Positions 35,599-44,260 of a DNA stretch of 64,000 bases are shown one piece after another; position 1 is the first letter of the stretch, and the number at the start of each line of letters is the position of its first letter. The position numbers and the translations under genes were made by a program. The notes under the pieces are model-generated. The model was not told the DNA's origin and searched no databases. It saw only the letters and a list, made by a program, of their open reading frames with translations. The stretch is from Haloprofundus salinisoli (GTDB taxonomy: Archaea > Halobacteriota > Halobacteria > Halobacteriales > Haloferacaceae), in contig NZ_CP083663.1 in assembly GCF_020097815.1 (NCBI RefSeq), positions 1,054,001-1,118,000 on the forward strand. Direction: 5' to 3'.

Positions 35599-35838
35599 TC
35601 AGATATCCTTTCGGAGGCGTATCTCGCCTTCGCTCACTGTCTCGATGTACCCGCCGTCGACCGCCAGATCGTCGGTGTCGGCGTTTTCGCGGCCGAAGAC
35701 GGCCAAGATCGCGTCGGTGACGCCCGGGTCGGGGTCGACGTAGGCGACGTTCCGCTCGACGGATTTCACGAGGCCGAGTTTCTCGCCCGCGGCGTCGACT
35801 AGCACTTTTCCCTCGTCTTCGGAAGTCAGCGTTGCCAT
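35599..35838 (-). CDS. PRC-barrel-like small protein
   Basis: 79 residues. TSEDEGKVLVDAAGEKLGLVKSVE has the beta-strand pattern of a PRC-barrel, and GYIETVSEGEIRLRKDI the closing strands. Such proteins in haloarchaea are often short and uncharacterised and may bind RNA or other proteins. It lies between the membrane protein (convergent) and tRNA-Ser. Confidence 0.65.
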   Translation of the reverse strand: MATLTSEDEGKVLVDAAGEKLGLVKSVERNVAYVDPDPGVTDAILAVFGRENADTDDLAVDGGYIETVSEGEIRLRKDI

Positions 35839-35894
35839 CGCTCGTAGTTCGATGCGTGGTACCGTAGTGCTGTCGGACGAAGCGAAAGGAAGGG

Positions 35895-35900
35895 TTTAAA
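35895..35900 (+). promoter_or_regulatory. TATA element of tRNA-Ser
   Basis: TTTAAA in AGGGTTTAAACG lies 28-33 bases before the tRNA 5' end at 35928, the usual distance for an archaeal tRNA promoter. Confidence 0.55.
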
Positions 35901-35927
35901 CGAGACACGGGCCAAAATTCGATGCGA

Positions 35928-36008
35928 GCCAGGATGGCCGAGTGGTAAGGCGCACGCCTGGAAAGCGTGTTCCCTCTGGGATCCAGGGTTCAAATCCCTG
36001 TCCTGGCG
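35928..36008 (+). tRNA. tRNA-Ser (anticodon GGA)
   Basis: Acceptor arms GCCAGGA (35928-35934) and TCCTGGC (36001-36007) pair perfectly, with discriminator G at 36008. The anticodon arm is CACGC / CTGGAAA / GCGTG with anticodon GGA. A long variable arm (about TTCCCTCTGGGATC) marks a class II tRNA, and the T arm is CAGGG-TTCAAAT-CCCTG. No CCA is encoded and no intron is present. Confidence 0.95.
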
Positions 36009-36357
36009 TTCTCGTGACATAACACTCCGGAGCGTCGCGTCTTGTCGCGACACGGAGCGGTGTTGTGCGTCAGAGTCCGACAACAGGTGATTTGAATCAA
36101 GGAAGTCGCAACCTGCGAGCGGAGCGAGCAGGTCCGTCTTCACGTGGTTCAAATCCCTGTCCTGGCGTTTTCCGACGAACAACACCGCGAGCACCGTCTA
36201 GGGTATGCAAGCGAATCCATGGGTCGTACACGACACCGCCGAGCGTCGGTGACGACTCGGAGACACCGTTTCAGGCCTCGAAAGAAGTTGCGAATTCGAC
36301 ACAAAAAACGAAAGCGGGGAAAGATTGATACGGGTGGCAGACATTCACAAGCACGAA
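36009..36357. other. Region after tRNA-Ser with att-like duplication, no gene seen
   Basis: A 24-base segment covering the tRNA 3' end (35987-36010) is repeated exactly at 36146-36169. The 135 bases between the copies and the rest of the gap hold no convincing gene. Such a duplicated tRNA 3' end is what integration of a mobile element leaves behind. A short repeat-like TGCGAGCGGAGCGAGCA lies at 36114-36130. Confidence 0.75.
36146..36169 (+). repeat. Direct repeat of tRNA-Ser 3' end (candidate att site)
   Basis: Identical over 24 bases to 35987-36010, covering the T-loop, T-stem 3' half, acceptor strand and two flanking bases. No integrase gene is present in the window, so the element, if there was one, has been lost or is reduced to the short spacer. 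Confidence 0.7.
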
Positions 36358-36543
36358 ATGCCTGACACGAAAAGCGGCCGCGAGAGGAAGGGCAGAAACA
36401 AGCGTGCGCAGTTAGAGCACCACCTCGCTCGGCAGGAGGTACGGACGCTTGACGTGGACGACGAACCGGAGATCTACGACGACGTGGGGGAACTCGACGA
36501 AGACGTTCTCAACCTCTACGCCCGGAACGGCCGAGAGCAGTAG
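36358..36543 (+). CDS. Small charged protein of unknown function
   Basis: 61 residues from ATG 36358. A basic N-terminal half (MPDTKSGRERKGRNKRAQLE) followed by an acidic half (DVDDEPEIYDDVGELDEDV). The composition is typical of conserved short haloarchaeal proteins, and no known domain is recognised. It stands between tRNA-Ser and the thermosome gene. Confidence 0.6.
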   Translation: MPDTKSGRERKGRNKRAQLEHHLARQEVRTLDVDDEPEIYDDVGELDEDVLNLYARNGREQ

Positions 36544-36782
36544 CCGAATCCCTGCTTCGATTTATTTTGCGTCGACGATTGAGCCGTGCGTCTCACACGC
36601 GTCGCGGGCGAGCCGACGCGAAGCCGAGTTCTATATAAAGGAAAGATTTTCCGCCTCGGATACCGGTTTGAGAGTTTCGTTAATCACGTTCAGTATCTCT
36701 CAGTTCGCCGGTCCTGTCCGCGTGTTTTCGAGCGATGCGCGCCAACGACTGCCGTGGGTATAGATAACTCGCCTACGTAAGG

Positions 36783-36790
36783 TTTTTATA
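36783..36790 (+). promoter_or_regulatory. TATA element of the thermosome gene
   Basis: TTTTTATA lies 28-35 bases before the ATG at 36818, in an AT-rich stretch. This fits a leaderless transcript, as usual for strongly expressed haloarchaeal genes. A second AT-rich element (TTCTATATAAAGG, 36630-36642) lies farther upstream. Confidence 0.6.
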
Positions 36791-36817
36791 GAATCACAAA
36801 CAATCCCGGGGTAGATC

Positions 36818-38485
36818 ATGAGCCAGCGAATGCAACAGGGCCAGCCGATGATTATTCTCGGAGAGGACTCCCAGCGCGTCAAGGACCGCGACGCGCAGGC
36901 GTACAACATTCGCGCCGCCCGCGCGGTAGCGGAGGCCGTCCGCTCCACGCTCGGACCGAAAGGGATGGACAAGATGCTCGTCGACTCGATGGGCGACGTC
37001 ACCGTCACGAACGACGGCGTCACCATCCTCAAAGAGATGGACATCGACAACCCGACGGCCGAGATGATTATCGAGGTCGCCGAGACCCAGGAGGACGAGG
37101 CCGGTGACGGGACGACGACGGCCGTCGCGATCGCGGGCGAACTGCTGAAGAACGCCGAGGACCTCCTCGAACAGGACATCCACCCGACGGCGGTCATCAA
37201 GGGCTACAACCTCGCCAGCGAGAAGGCCCGCGAGGAAGTCGACAACATCGCGACGCGGGTCGACCCCGACGACGAAGGGCTGCTGAAGAAGGTCGCCGAG
37301 ACCTCGATGACGGGCAAGGGCGCCGAGCTCAACAAGGACGTGCTCGCGGACCTCGTCGTCGGCGCGGTCCAGCAGGTCACCGTCGAGGCCGACGACGGCT
37401 CCCACGTCGTCGACATGGAGAACGTCAAGATCGAGACGCAGACGGGTCGCTCCGCCGGTGAGTCCGAGCTGCTCCGCGGCGCGGTCATCAACAAAGACCC
37501 CGTCCACGACGACATGCCCGTCGAGTTCGACGAGGCGAACATCCTGCTGCTCAACGAGGCCGTCGAAGTCGAGGAAGCCGGCGTCGACACGAACGTCTCC
37601 ATCGACAGTCCCGACCAGCTCCAGCAGTTCCTCGACCAGGAGGAGGAGCAGCTGAAGAAGAAGGTCGACCAGATCGTCGGCTCCGGCGCTGACGTCGTCT
37701 TCTGTCAGAAGGGTATCGACGACCTCGCCCAGCACTACCTCGCCAAGCAGGGCGTGCTCGCGGTCCGCCGGACGAAGAAGTCCGACATCGAGTTCCTCAA
37801 GAACGTCGTCGGCGGTAGCGTCGTCACCGACCTCGACGACATCGGCGACGCCGACCTCGGCTTCGGCTCGGTCCGCCGCGACGAGGAGGACGAGCTGTTC
37901 TACGTCGAGGGCGAGGACGCCCACGGCGTGACGCTCCTGCTCCGTGGCTCCACCGACCACGTCGTCGACGAACTGGAGCGCGGCATCCACGACGCGCTCG
38001 ACGTCGTCGCCACCACCGTCTCCGACGGCCGCGTGCTCGCCGGCGGCGGCGCTATCGAGGTCGAACTCGCCTCGCGGCTCCGCGACTTCGCCGACTCGGT
38101 CTCCGGCCGCGAACAGCTCGCGGTCGAGGCGTTCGCCGACGCGCTCGAACTCGTCCCGCGCGTCCTCGCCGAGAACGCCGGCCTCGACGCCATCGACACG
38201 CTCGTCGACCTCCGCGCGGCCCACGAAGAGGGCGACGTGCGTGCCGGCCTGAACGCCTTCACCGGCGACGTCGAGGACACCTTCGAGGCGGGCATCGTCG
38301 AACCCGCTCACGCCAAAGAGCAGGCGCTCTCGTCTGCCACCGAGGCCGCGAACCTCGTGCTGAAGATAGACGACATCATCGCCGCGGGCGACCTCTCGAC
38401 CGGCGGCAACGACGACGAGGAAGGCGGCGCACCCGGCGGCATGGGTGGCATGGGCGGTATGGGCGGCATGGGCGGTGCTATGTGA
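36818..38485 (+). CDS. ths: Thermosome subunit (group II chaperonin)
   Basis: 555 residues. Group II chaperonin motifs are LGPKGMDKM (45-53), NDGVTIL (65-71), GDGTTTAV (96-103) and [12 protein letters not shown] near residue 408. The C-terminus ends in repeated GGM units ([16 protein letters not shown]), the flexible tail inside the folding chamber. It folds cytoplasmic proteins with ATP as part of an 8- or 9-fold double ring. Which paralogue this is cannot be decided here. Two short hairpins follow the stop. Confidence 0.97.
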   Translation: MSQRMQQGQPMIILGEDSQRVKDRDAQAYNIRAARAVAEAVRSTLGPKGMDKMLVDSMGDVTVTNDGVTILKEMDIDNPTAEMIIEVAETQEDEAGDGTTTAVAIAGELLKNAEDLLEQDIHPTAVIKGYNLASEKAREEVDNIATRVDPDDEGLLKKVAETSMTGKGAELNKDVLADLVVGAVQQVTVEADDGSHVVDMENVKIETQTGRSAGESELLRGAVINKDPVHDDMPVEFDEANILLLNEAVEVEEAGVDTNVSIDSPDQLQQFLDQEEEQLKKKVDQIVGSGADVVFCQKGIDDLAQHYLAKQGVLAVRRTKKSDIEFLKNVVGGSVVTDLDDIGDADLGFGSVRRDEEDELFYVEGEDAHGVTLLLRGSTDHVVDELERGIHDALDVVATTVSDGRVLAGGGAIEVELASRLRDFADSVSGREQLAVEAFADALELVPRVLAENAGLDAIDTLVDLRAAHEEGDVRAGLNAFTGDVEDTFEAGIVEPAHAKEQALSSATEAANLVLKIDDIIAAGDLSTGGNDDEEGGAPGGMGGMGGMGGMGGAM

Positions 38486-38530
38486 AAGCGGTCTCCGACC
38501 GCTTTCCATAGGCCATCAAGCTTCGCTTGA
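38485..38530 (+). terminator. Tandem hairpins directly after the thermosome stop
   Basis: AAAGCGGTC-TCC-GACCGCTTT (38485-38505) is a perfect 9-bp stem with a 3-base loop beginning at the last base of the stop codon. TCAAGC-TTC-GCTTGA (38516-38530) is a second 6-bp stem, also with a 3-base loop. No long T-run follows the first, so the role may be 3'-end stabilisation or processing rather than classic termination. Confidence 0.5.
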
Positions 38531-38688
38531 CGCAGCCGATGTAGAACGACCGTTTACGCTACACTCGGGCCTGACGGCTCTCGCGGTGAGTGAGACTGCA
38601 TCGCCACCTGCCGCCTGTATCGACGTTCGACTGACTTCCGGTTTTTTCAGACGCAAAACATATGCCGGATTTTCGAGTAGCGGCAGCT

Positions 38689-39606
38689 ATGCCCTCCAGA
38701 CGTGCGGTCGTCGCTGCCGGATTGGTCGCTATTTCGGGATGTTCGACTGGTTCGAGTGACGGGGGAGAGACGGACGAAGACCGACAGACGGAGTTTCGGT
38801 CGAGTCGGACTACGGCTGACGAGGAAACCGAGAGTGCGACGCCGATGCAGGAACTTCGCGTCGGCGAGACGGCGGATATCGACGGCGCTTCCGTCACCGT
38901 GTCGGCGATAGATGCACAGGAATCGGTCTACGTCACACAAATCGACTGGATGGACGTTCTCACCGCTCCCCCAGCGCGATTCGTCTTCGCGTCGGTAACT
39001 GTCGAAACCGAATCGCAGTTCCCAGCATCACGGTTCAGCCTTGTCGACGGCGACGGTCGCATCAGCTCACACACCGATTTCGGGAACCGCCCCGGTTACG
39101 CCGTCCTGCCCGACAGCGCTCTTTCATCCGGTGGCGAGCCGAACCGGTCGCTCAGCGCAGACGGGTCGGAGGGATGGATTGGATTCCAGGTACCGGCCCC
39201 CTACGACGGTAATAAACTCGAAGTGGCGTTGGCTGCCGACGGCGAGGCGGCGACGTGGGAACTTCCCGAGAAGTCCGTCGAAACGCTTCGCGCGCCGCTC
39301 CCGACCTTTGAGTACGCTGAGGTTCAGATACCCGAGGTAGCGCCTCTCAACGGCTCTTTCGAGGTGACCGTTAGCGTCCGGAACACGAGCGACACAGACG
39401 GAACGTTTCGCGGGAGTCCGAACGTCAACGAGATGCTGTACGGCCCATTCTCACTGTTCGTTCCAGCCGGGTCGGAGAAAACGTGGAAGACGGAGATGCG
39501 AACTTCGGAGTACGCCGATGAGAAGGGCGACGAAATCGGTCTCTCCCTCTTCAGTCCACTGGAAACAATCGAGCGGACCGTCGTCGCCGAATCCGCCCAC
39601 TCGTAG
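38689..39606 (+). CDS. Putative lipoprotein of unknown function
   Basis: 305 residues from ATG 38689. The N-terminus MPSRRAVVAAGLVAISGCS has a twin-arginine-like start (SRRAVV), a hydrophobic stretch and a lipobox ending in Cys18. An acidic, Ser/Thr-rich linker follows. The mature part has beta-strand-rich segments (LRVGETADIDGASVTVSAID and FEVTVSVRNTSDTDGTF) resembling DUF4352-like domains. Expected outside the cell, anchored by lipid. Codon use is slightly less GC-rich than neighbours. Function unknown. Confidence 0.7.
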   Translation: MPSRRAVVAAGLVAISGCSTGSSDGGETDEDRQTEFRSSRTTADEETESATPMQELRVGETADIDGASVTVSAIDAQESVYVTQIDWMDVLTAPPARFVFASVTVETESQFPASRFSLVDGDGRISSHTDFGNRPGYAVLPDSALSSGGEPNRSLSADGSEGWIGFQVPAPYDGNKLEVALAADGEAATWELPEKSVETLRAPLPTFEYAEVQIPEVAPLNGSFEVTVSVRNTSDTDGTFRGSPNVNEMLYGPFSLFVPAGSEKTWKTEMRTSEYADEKGDEIGLSLFSPLETIERTVVAESAHS

Positions 39607-39668
39607 GCGCGGCCAACCCCGTCGAAGCTTAGCAGTAACTAAATAGCCGCTCCGCAAATTTTGCGCGC

Positions 39669-40661
39669 ATGAAGACGCTGCTCCTCAACAGCGAGGACGT
39701 ACACCAAAACGCCCGCATGCCGGAGCTCATCCGGGCCATCGAGGACGCCTTCGCCGCCTACGAGCGCGGCGACGCGCAGATGCCGCCCAAATCCTACATC
39801 GACCTGCCGCAGTACAACGGCGACTTCCGGTCGATGCCCGCCTATCTGGAGGCGGAGGACTGGGACGCCGCCGGCATCAAGTGGGTGAACGTCCACACCG
39901 ACAACCCCGGCGACCACGACCTTCCCACGGTCATGGGGACGATGATCTACTCGGACCCCGAGACGGCGTTCCCGCTGGCCATCATGGATGGCACCGAGCT
40001 GACGATGCAGCGCACCGGCGCGGCCGCCGCCGTCGCCACCGACCACCTCGCCGTCGAGGACGCGACGTCGATGGGCATCGTCGGCGCCGGCGTCCAGTCG
40101 TACACGCAACTGCGCGCCATCTCGCAGGTCCGGCCCATCGAGGAGGTCGTCGTCTCCGACCTCGACGAGGAGCGCGTCGCGCGCTTTATCGACACCTTCG
40201 AGGACGAGTTCGACATCCGCGCGGGCAGCATCGAGGAGGCCGCGTCCTGCGACGTGCTCTCGACGGTGACGCCCGTCGAGTCGCCCATCGTCCCCCGCGA
40301 GGCCGTCGGCGAGCGCACCCACATCAACGCGATGGGTGCCGACGCCGAGGGGAAACACGAACTCGCCGACGAGGTGCTTCTGGACGCCAAGCTCGTCATC
40401 GACGACTACGACCAGACGACCCACTCCGGCGAGATCAACGTCCCCTACAACGCGGGCGTCCTCGGCGACGACGACATCTACGGCCAGATCGGCGAGATCG
40501 TCGTCGGCAAGAAGGACGGTCGAACCGCCGCCGACGGCATCACCGTCTTCGATTCGACGGGTCTGGCAATTCAGGACGTCGCCGCCGCCCGCGTCGTCTA
40601 CGAACACGCCGACGAGAACGACAACGGCTACCCGTTCGACCTGCTGGGTCTGGACGCATAG
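39669..40661 (+). CDS. Ornithine cyclodeaminase/mu-crystallin family, alanine dehydrogenase-like
   Basis: 330 residues. MPPKSYIDLPQYNGDFRSMPAYL and GIKWVNVHTDNPG carry the substrate lysine and arginine positions. MGIVGAGVQSYTQLRAI is the NAD-binding loop, and HINAMGADAEGKHELADEVL is typical of the family. In archaea, members of this family act as alanine dehydrogenase, so alanine-pyruvate interconversion is most likely; ornithine cyclodeaminase activity is the alternative. Confidence 0.88.
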   Translation: MKTLLLNSEDVHQNARMPELIRAIEDAFAAYERGDAQMPPKSYIDLPQYNGDFRSMPAYLEAEDWDAAGIKWVNVHTDNPGDHDLPTVMGTMIYSDPETAFPLAIMDGTELTMQRTGAAAAVATDHLAVEDATSMGIVGAGVQSYTQLRAISQVRPIEEVVVSDLDEERVARFIDTFEDEFDIRAGSIEEAASCDVLSTVTPVESPIVPREAVGERTHINAMGADAEGKHELADEVLLDAKLVIDDYDQTTHSGEINVPYNAGVLGDDDIYGQIGEIVVGKKDGRTAADGITVFDSTGLAIQDVAAARVVYEHADENDNGYPFDLLGLDA

Positions 40662-40699
40662 GCGTCGGTTAGTCGGTCGGGCTCTATCGCCCTCCCACC

Positions 40700-40933
40700 T
40701 TACTCCGCTTCCGTCTCCTCGGTCCCCCGCCGTCGTTCGATACGCTCGAACACCCGCGTGAGGAGCCAGACGATGACCATAAACGGAAGCAACGGTACGA
40801 TGAGAATCACCAGCAGCAGCGCGTACGTCAGGCCGATGACGTTCATCTCGGTGTCTGGGTGACTGCGGTAGCCGGGCGTCACCGTCCGGTACGCTTTCGT
40901 CATCAGCCCCGGCGTCTCGTCGTCGGAACTCAT
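40700..40933 (-). CDS. Small membrane protein, DUF7535-like
   Basis: 77 residues: soluble N-terminus (KAYRTVTPGYRSHPDTEMNVIG), one strong hydrophobic segment (YALLLVILIVPLLPFMVIVWLL) and a charged C-terminus. The pattern fits the haloarchaeal DUF7535 family, a short single-pass protein of unknown role. Convergent with the alanine dehydrogenase-like gene. Confidence 0.6.
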   Translation of the reverse strand: MSSDDETPGLMTKAYRTVTPGYRSHPDTEMNVIGLTYALLLVILIVPLLPFMVIVWLLTRVFERIERRRGTEETEAE

Positions 40934-41044
40934 AGCAGAAGGTACGTCGTCCGGCGGATTAAGCGTTGGTCGTCCGACGGGTCGTGCTCGTCGAACTAGG
41001 GTCCTTGTAACGGTGGAGAAAACGAAAACGCGTCTGTGTGGCGA

Positions 41045-42481
41045 TTACGCGCCGATACCCATGCCGAGGAACAGCGTCATCGTGATCGCCATGATGATGA
41101 ATCCGGCGACCATGGCGACGGTAGTGTAGCCGAGGATGTCACGGGCGCGCAGCTGTGCCAGCGCGAGCGCCGGAACCGCCCAGAACGGCTGGATCATGTT
41201 CGTGAGTTGGTCGCCCATCATCTCGATGACGACGGCGGTGTACAGCGGCATGCCGAGTTCCCGCGTCGTCTCCAGGAGAATCGGTCCCTGTGCGACCCAC
41301 TGACCGCCGCCGGAGGGGACGAAGACGTTGACGATGCCGGCGCTGATGAGGCCGAGCACCGGCCAGGTCAGCGGCGTGGCGATGTCCGCGAAGAAGCCGG
41401 CGATAGCCGCGGCGAGCGCGGTTCCCGTGAGCAGTCCGGCGATACCCGCGTAGAACGGGAACTGAAAGAGGATGCCGGCGACGTTCTTCACGCTCTTGTC
41501 CATCTGAGTGACGATGCGCTTCGGCGTCACCCACAGCACGATGGCGCAGAAGATGAAGAACGCGTTAATGGTGTTGAGGTTGATGGCACCGAGTCCGCTC
41601 TGGATAACGTCGGAGACGAAGTAGTACGCCGGGAACAGCGCGATGATCAACCCGAGTACGCGTGAGTCGTTGAGGCGGTCGGCGGGCGTTCTGTTCGTCT
41701 CTGTAGCGACACCGCCGTCGGCGGCGACGCCGGAGTCGGGAGCGTCGTCGTCTTTCGTCTGCAGACTGGTCGCGATCTCGTCGTAGACGTTGTCGGGCAT
41801 TTCCGTAATCTCCTCGCCACCCTTCGGGTGGAGACTCCCCATCACGACGGGGATGACCGCGAGCAGGAGCACGACAGTGACGATGTTGACCAGGCTGCCG
41901 ATGGTCTCACCGAGTGGGATGCCTTCCTGAGCGTACTCGGGGAACGTCGCCGGAATGGCGGCGGGGTCGGCCATGATGAGGCCGCTCGACGTGGTGATGC
42001 CGGAGTGCCAGATCATGAGCGCCGTGTAACCGGCGGCGATGAGAAGCGGGTAATGCAGCTTCAGCCCCCTCTCCTTGCCGCGGAACGCCACCTGACGGGC
42101 GATGACTGCGCCGACGATGAGACCGATGGCCCACGAGATGAGTCCGGCGAGCATGGCGACGAACGAGGTCAACGCGACGGCCGAGAACTGCGAGTTCGGT
42201 AGACCGGCGATTCGTCGTAAGAGTCTCGACACCGCAGGTGACTTCGCGATGGCGTCACCGACCATCAGCGTGAGTGCGAACTGGGCCATGAAGACCAACA
42301 GCGTCCAGACGCCGCCGAACCACGCGTCCATCACGCCTGTCGGCGAGGTGCCCACCAACAACGCCCCGATCGCGGCGATGAACGTGAGGAGGATAACGAG
42401 TACGTACGGGTCCGGTACGTACTCCATCGCGATGTCTGCGAACCATTCGCCGAGCCGTTTGACCGGGTCTGTGAGTGCCAT
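41045..42481 (-). CDS. AtoE-type short-chain fatty acid transporter
   Basis: 478 residues with about 12 hydrophobic segments. The N-terminus (LTDPVKRLGEWFADIAMEYVP) and the motifs FALTLMVGDAIAKSP, ISWAIGLIVGAVIARQVA, YTALMIWHSGITTSSGLIMADP and VFVPSGGGQWVAQGPI match PF02667 (AtoE). It probably imports acetoacetate, butyrate or similar short acids, which fits its place beside the thiolase and the acyl-CoA island. Its promoter faces the thiolase promoter across 231 bases. Confidence 0.9.
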   Translation of the reverse strand: MALTDPVKRLGEWFADIAMEYVPDPYVLVILLTFIAAIGALLVGTSPTGVMDAWFGGVWTLLVFMAQFALTLMVGDAIAKSPAVSRLLRRIAGLPNSQFSAVALTSFVAMLAGLISWAIGLIVGAVIARQVAFRGKERGLKLHYPLLIAAGYTALMIWHSGITTSSGLIMADPAAIPATFPEYAQEGIPLGETIGSLVNIVTVVLLLAVIPVVMGSLHPKGGEEITEMPDNVYDEIATSLQTKDDDAPDSGVAADGGVATETNRTPADRLNDSRVLGLIIALFPAYYFVSDVIQSGLGAINLNTINAFFIFCAIVLWVTPKRIVTQMDKSVKNVAGILFQFPFYAGIAGLLTGTALAAAIAGFFADIATPLTWPVLGLISAGIVNVFVPSGGGQWVAQGPILLETTRELGMPLYTAVVIEMMGDQLTNMIQPFWAVPALALAQLRARDILGYTTVAMVAGFIIMAITMTLFLGMGIGA

Positions 42482-42712
42482 CTGCTACAGTCCTGAACGA
42501 ATAATCCATACATAATGGTTTGGTATGTAGTCTCATCGCAAAGTTCAGAAATTTGAGAGAGTACGTATACGCTGCTGGTGCCGTCAGTATTTGCCATCTC
42601 TGGCGCAGTCATCTGCCCTCTGCCGCAACCGTCGGTTCTCCGCCCCAGCCGTCTCGGTCGTGGCTCTCCGGCGACGTGACGCTTAAGCACCGGGGCCACG
42701 GACACACCGGCG

Positions 42713-43876
42713 ATGAACGATGTGTGTGTAATTGGCATGGGGACGACTGAGTTCGGCGTCCGCGAGGAGGGCATCGTCGAACTCGGCGTCACGGCGGTCG
42801 GGCGGGCGCTTCGCTCCTGTGACGTCGACAGGGAGGAGGTCGACGCGCTCTACCTCGGGAACTTCGTCGCCGGGATGCTCGAAGGACAGGAGACGCTCGC
42901 GCCGCTGGTCGCCGACAGCGTCGGCCTCGTCGGCGTTCCGGCGATGAAGACCGAAGGCGCGTGCGCGAGTTCGGGCATCGCCTTCAGACAGGCGTATCAG
43001 GCGATTCGAACCGGCGTCCACGACGTCGTCGTCGTCGCCGGCGTCGAGCGGATGACGAACGCCGAGACGTCCGAGTTTACCCGCGCGCTCGGTAGCGCCG
43101 CCGATCACGGCACCGACGGGGCGACGGGGTTGACGTTTCCGGGCTTCTACGGGCTCGTGCTCGACCGCTACATGCACGAGTACGGCGCGACCCGCGAGCA
43201 GGTCGCTGCCGTCTCGGTGAAGAACCGGAAAAACGGCGCGTCGAACCCGCGGGCGCGGTTCCGGTCGCCGGTAACCGTCGACGACGTCGTCGACTCCCGA
43301 CTGGTCGCGGACCCGCTTCGTCTCTACGACTGCTGTCCCGCCGCCGACGGTGCCGCCGCCGTCGTGCTCGCGTCGGCGGATGTCGCCGAATCGTACACGG
43401 AGACGCCGATAGCCGTGCTCGGCAGCGGGCACGCCACGGGGCGGAGCGCCGCCTACCGCTACGACGACCTGACGACGCTCGAAGCGACGACGCTCGCCGC
43501 CGAAGAGGCGTACGACGAGGCGGGCATCTCGCCTTCTGACGTCGACGTGGTCGAACTCCACGACTGCTTCTCGGCGGCGGAGATCGGCGACTCCGAGGAC
43601 CTCGGCTTCTTCGAGAAGGGCGAGGGCGCGGCCGCCGTCGCGGCGGGTCGAACCGCCGTCGACGGCGAACTCCCGATCAATCCCAGCGGCGGGCTGCTCG
43701 CCAAAGGTCACCCGGTCGGCGCGACCGGTATCGGCCAGATTTACGAGGTGTGCCTGCAGTTGCTCGGCGAACACGAAAATCAGGTCGACGGGGCCGAGGT
43801 CGGACTGGCGCACAACCTCGGCGGCAGCGGCGCGGTGAGCACCGTCACCGTCCTCGGAGGGCCGTCGGGTGTCTGA
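42713..43876 (+). CDS. Thiolase-domain acyltransferase
   Basis: 387 residues. The nucleophilic cysteine is in TEGACASSGIAF (Cys near residue 84). VELHDCFSAAE, SGGLLAKGHPVGATG and LAHNLGG supply the second cysteine-side and histidine motifs of the archaeal/SCP-x thiolase type. It cleaves or forms 3-oxoacyl-CoA. The following gene (DUF35 zinc-ribbon/OB-fold) overlaps by 8 bases, and such pairs form a complex. Likely the last step of the acyl-CoA island. Confidence 0.92.
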   Translation: MNDVCVIGMGTTEFGVREEGIVELGVTAVGRALRSCDVDREEVDALYLGNFVAGMLEGQETLAPLVADSVGLVGVPAMKTEGACASSGIAFRQAYQAIRTGVHDVVVVAGVERMTNAETSEFTRALGSAADHGTDGATGLTFPGFYGLVLDRYMHEYGATREQVAAVSVKNRKNGASNPRARFRSPVTVDDVVDSRLVADPLRLYDCCPAADGAAAVVLASADVAESYTETPIAVLGSGHATGRSAAYRYDDLTTLEATTLAAEEAYDEAGISPSDVDVVELHDCFSAAEIGDSEDLGFFEKGEGAAAVAAGRTAVDGELPINPSGGLLAKGHPVGATGIGQIYEVCLQLLGEHENQVDGAEVGLAHNLGGSGAVSTVTVLGGPSGV

Positions 43877-44204
43877 GTCGCCCCCGGAGTTTCCGGCGAC
43901 ACGGTGCGCCGACTGCGGCCTGCTGTACGGGCACGAGGCGTACATCTGCCGCGAGTGCGGGTCCGAGACGTTCGAGAGAGCACCCCTCGACGGGAGCGGG
44001 ACGGTGTACGCACGGACGACCATTCGCGTCCCCGGTTCCGACCACCAGGGCGAGGAGCCGTTCGAGGTGGCCATCGTCGACGTCGGCGGCGAGGAGACGG
44101 TGAGAGTGACCGTCCGCATCGAGGAGAACCCCGAACTCGGCCCCGACGACCCCGTCGAGTTCGTCGACAGACGGGACGGCGTCTTCTACTTCCGGGCGGC
44201 GTAG
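43869..44204 (+). CDS. DUF35 zinc-ribbon/OB-fold thiolase partner
   Basis: 111 residues from a GTG inside the thiolase 3' end. CADCGLLYGHEAYICRECG is the zinc ribbon (four cysteines), followed by an OB-fold (TVYARTTIRVPGSDHQGEEP and VAIVDVGGEETVRVTV). In archaeal acetoacetyl-CoA thiolase complexes a protein of this type binds the CoA. Overlap with the thiolase gene indicates coupled translation. Confidence 0.93.
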   Translation: MSESPPEFPATRCADCGLLYGHEAYICRECGSETFERAPLDGSGTVYARTTIRVPGSDHQGEEPFEVAIVDVGGEETVRVTVRIEENPELGPDDPVEFVDRRDGVFYFRAA

Positions 44205-44260
44205 CGCCCCGGGCCCGTTTCGGGGGTCGTCCTTTTCACCTCCGGACCCAATAGCTGTCT

